NCBI GenBank assembly: GCA_937889855.1
Contig: CALBYK010000168.1
Coordinates: 1-10,832 of the forward strand
From: an uncultured Prevotella sp.
GTDB lineage: Bacteria; Bacteroidota; Bacteroidia; Bacteroidales; Bacteroidaceae
Direction: 5' to 3'
DNA: 10,832 nucleotides
Below the pieces are notes generated by a model. It was not told the DNA's origin. It worked only from the letters and a program-made list of their open reading frames with translations, and did not search any database. The position numbers and the translations under genes are program-made. This document shows, piece after piece, positions 9,791-10,832 of the stretch (positions are counted from its first letter, which is position 1; the number at the start of each line of letters is the position of its first letter).

Positions 9791-10832
9791 CTATTCTGCT
9801 ATTCCCATTTCTTTAGCCTTTGCCAAGAGCAGTTGCATGAGCGGTTCGCGCTCATTGGCTACTCGGTTGTCGAGCACGGCATCCTTTAGGTATTGCTTGA
9901 GCAGTCCCACCTCGCGGCACGGCTTCATGTTGAACAGTTCCATAATCTCGTTGCCGTCGATGACGGGTTGGAGCAGACGCTTGTAGTCACGCTCCTTCAG
10001 GTCGGCGAGTTTCACGCGCACCATGCGGAAGTTCTCGATGAACTGCTTCTTGCGCACCTCGTTCTTCGACGTGATGTCGGCCTCGCACAGCGTCATGAGG
10101 TCGTCAATGTCGTCGCCGGCATCGTTCATCAGTCGCCTCACGGCAGAGTCGGTCACTTCCTCGTCGGCGATGGCGATGGGACGCATGTGCAGGTCTACAA
10201 GTTTTTCGACGTATTTCATCTTGGCGTCCATTGGCAGTTTCATGCGGCGGAATATGCCCGGAATCATCTTTGCGCCAAGATAGTTGTGATTGTGGAACGT
10301 CCAGCCGATGGCAGGCTCCCAGCGTTTTGAGCGTGTCTTGCCTATGTCGTGGAACAGTGCAGCCCAGCGCAGCCACACGTTGTCGCTCTTCTTCGCCACA
10401 TTGTCCACAACCTCCAGCGTGTGGTAGAAGTTGTTCTTGTGGGCGCGTCCGTTGCGTGTCTCCACGATGTCGAGAGCCGCCAGCTCGGGGATGATGAGCT
10501 GCAGCAGTCCGCAGCGTTGCAGCTCCACAAATCCTCGGCTCGGCTGCGATGTCTTCATTATCTTGTTGAGCTCGTCGGCGATGCGCTCGCCGCTCACAAT
10601 CTTTATGCGCTCGGCATTGCGCGAGAGAGCCTCGAACGTCTCGTCGTCGATGAAGAACTTGAGCTGTGCCGAGAATCTCACGCAGCGCATCATGCGTAGC
10701 GGGTCGTCGGAGAATGTTATGTCGGGGTCGAGCGGGGTGCGTATGATGCCGTCCTCCAGGTCGTAGATGCCGTCGAAGGGGTCGACAAGTTCGCCGAAGC
10801 GTTCCTTGTTTAGGCATACAGCCATCGCGTTG
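9791..10832 (-). CDS. cca: CCA tRNA nucleotidyltransferase / HD-domain protein, 5' part beyond the edge
   Basis: This is the C-terminal 346 residues of a class II nucleotidyltransferase-fold enzyme, expected to add or repair the 3'-terminal CCA of tRNAs. The visible part begins at NAMAVCLN, the end of the conserved (R)(R)DFTINAMA motif. Counting from that Met, DPFDG (15-19) and DDPLRMMRCVRF (40-51) follow, then the RNA-binding neck region. An HD-type domain has AALFHDIGKTR (155-165) and a downstream HNHNYLG segment, with metal-binding His/Asp. The head with GGxxRD and the catalytic DxD lies outside the window. Codons continue in frame past the Met at 10825 to the edge, so that Met is internal. 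Poly(A) polymerases share these motifs, but CCA addition is the usual role in this phylum. It converges on the DUF262 operon and ends directly at the shared terminator. Confidence 0.92.
   Translation of the reverse strand, partial: NAMAVCLNKERFGELVDPFDGIYDLEDGIIRTPLDPDITFSDDPLRMMRCVRFSAQLKFFIDDETFEALSRNAERIKIVSGERIADELNKIMKTSQPSRGFVELQRCGLLQLIIPELAALDIVETRNGRAHKNNFYHTLEVVDNVAKKSDNVWLRWAALFHDIGKTRSKRWEPAIGWTFHNHNYLGAKMIPGIFRRMKLPMDAKMKYVEKLVDLHMRPIAIADEEVTDSAVRRLMNDAGDDIDDLMTLCEADITSKNEVRKKQFIENFRMVRVKLADLKERDYKRLLQPVIDGNEIMELFNMKPCREVGLLKQYLKDAVLDNRVANEREPLMQLLLAKAKEMGIAE

Overview
The window looks like chromosomal DNA of a member of the order Bacteroidales (Bacteroidota), probably Prevotella-like or a close relative. 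Three things point there. purL is the large single-chain form beginning MILFF, as I recall for this group. Gene starts are preceded by A/T-rich stretches without Shine-Dalgarno sequences. Both strands of the purL upstream region carry TAACTTTG, which fits the Bacteroides-type -7 promoter consensus TAnnTTTG. The family-level placement is inference.

Left part (1-5102), read mostly on the minus strand: purL, encoding the 1246-residue phosphoribosylformylglycinamidine synthase of purine synthesis, is followed by a strong RNA hairpin and then two half-size ChrA-type (CHR family) membrane transporters separated by 8 bases. A 31-bp-stem hairpin (51-127) lies exactly between the stop codon of the second transporter and the stop codon of a probable plus-strand gene that enters from the left edge. 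It looks like a terminator shared by two converging genes.

Middle part (5103-9693): a 180-base divergent promoter region separates purL from two overlapping plus-strand genes. The first encodes a 646-residue protein with an N-terminal DUF262 (GmrSD_N-like) domain and a C-terminal DUF1524 HNH nuclease domain, the architecture of GmrSD/BrxU-type modification-dependent restriction enzymes. The second starts inside the end of the first. It encodes an 826-residue protein with its own DUF262 signature but no visible HNH motif, and a long C-terminal part I do not recognise. The pair, with its own promoter and a strong terminator, forms a self-contained unit. I infer a two-protein anti-phage restriction system. 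This is the best candidate for an undescribed system here.

Right part (9745-10832): a near-perfect bidirectional terminator hairpin separates the DUF262 operon from a converging minus-strand gene for a CCA tRNA nucleotidyltransferase / HD-domain protein. Its start and catalytic head lie beyond the right edge.

I see no tRNA or rRNA genes, CRISPR array, transposase, integrase or other sign of an island. Codon use of the DUF262 pair looks similar by eye to that of its neighbours.
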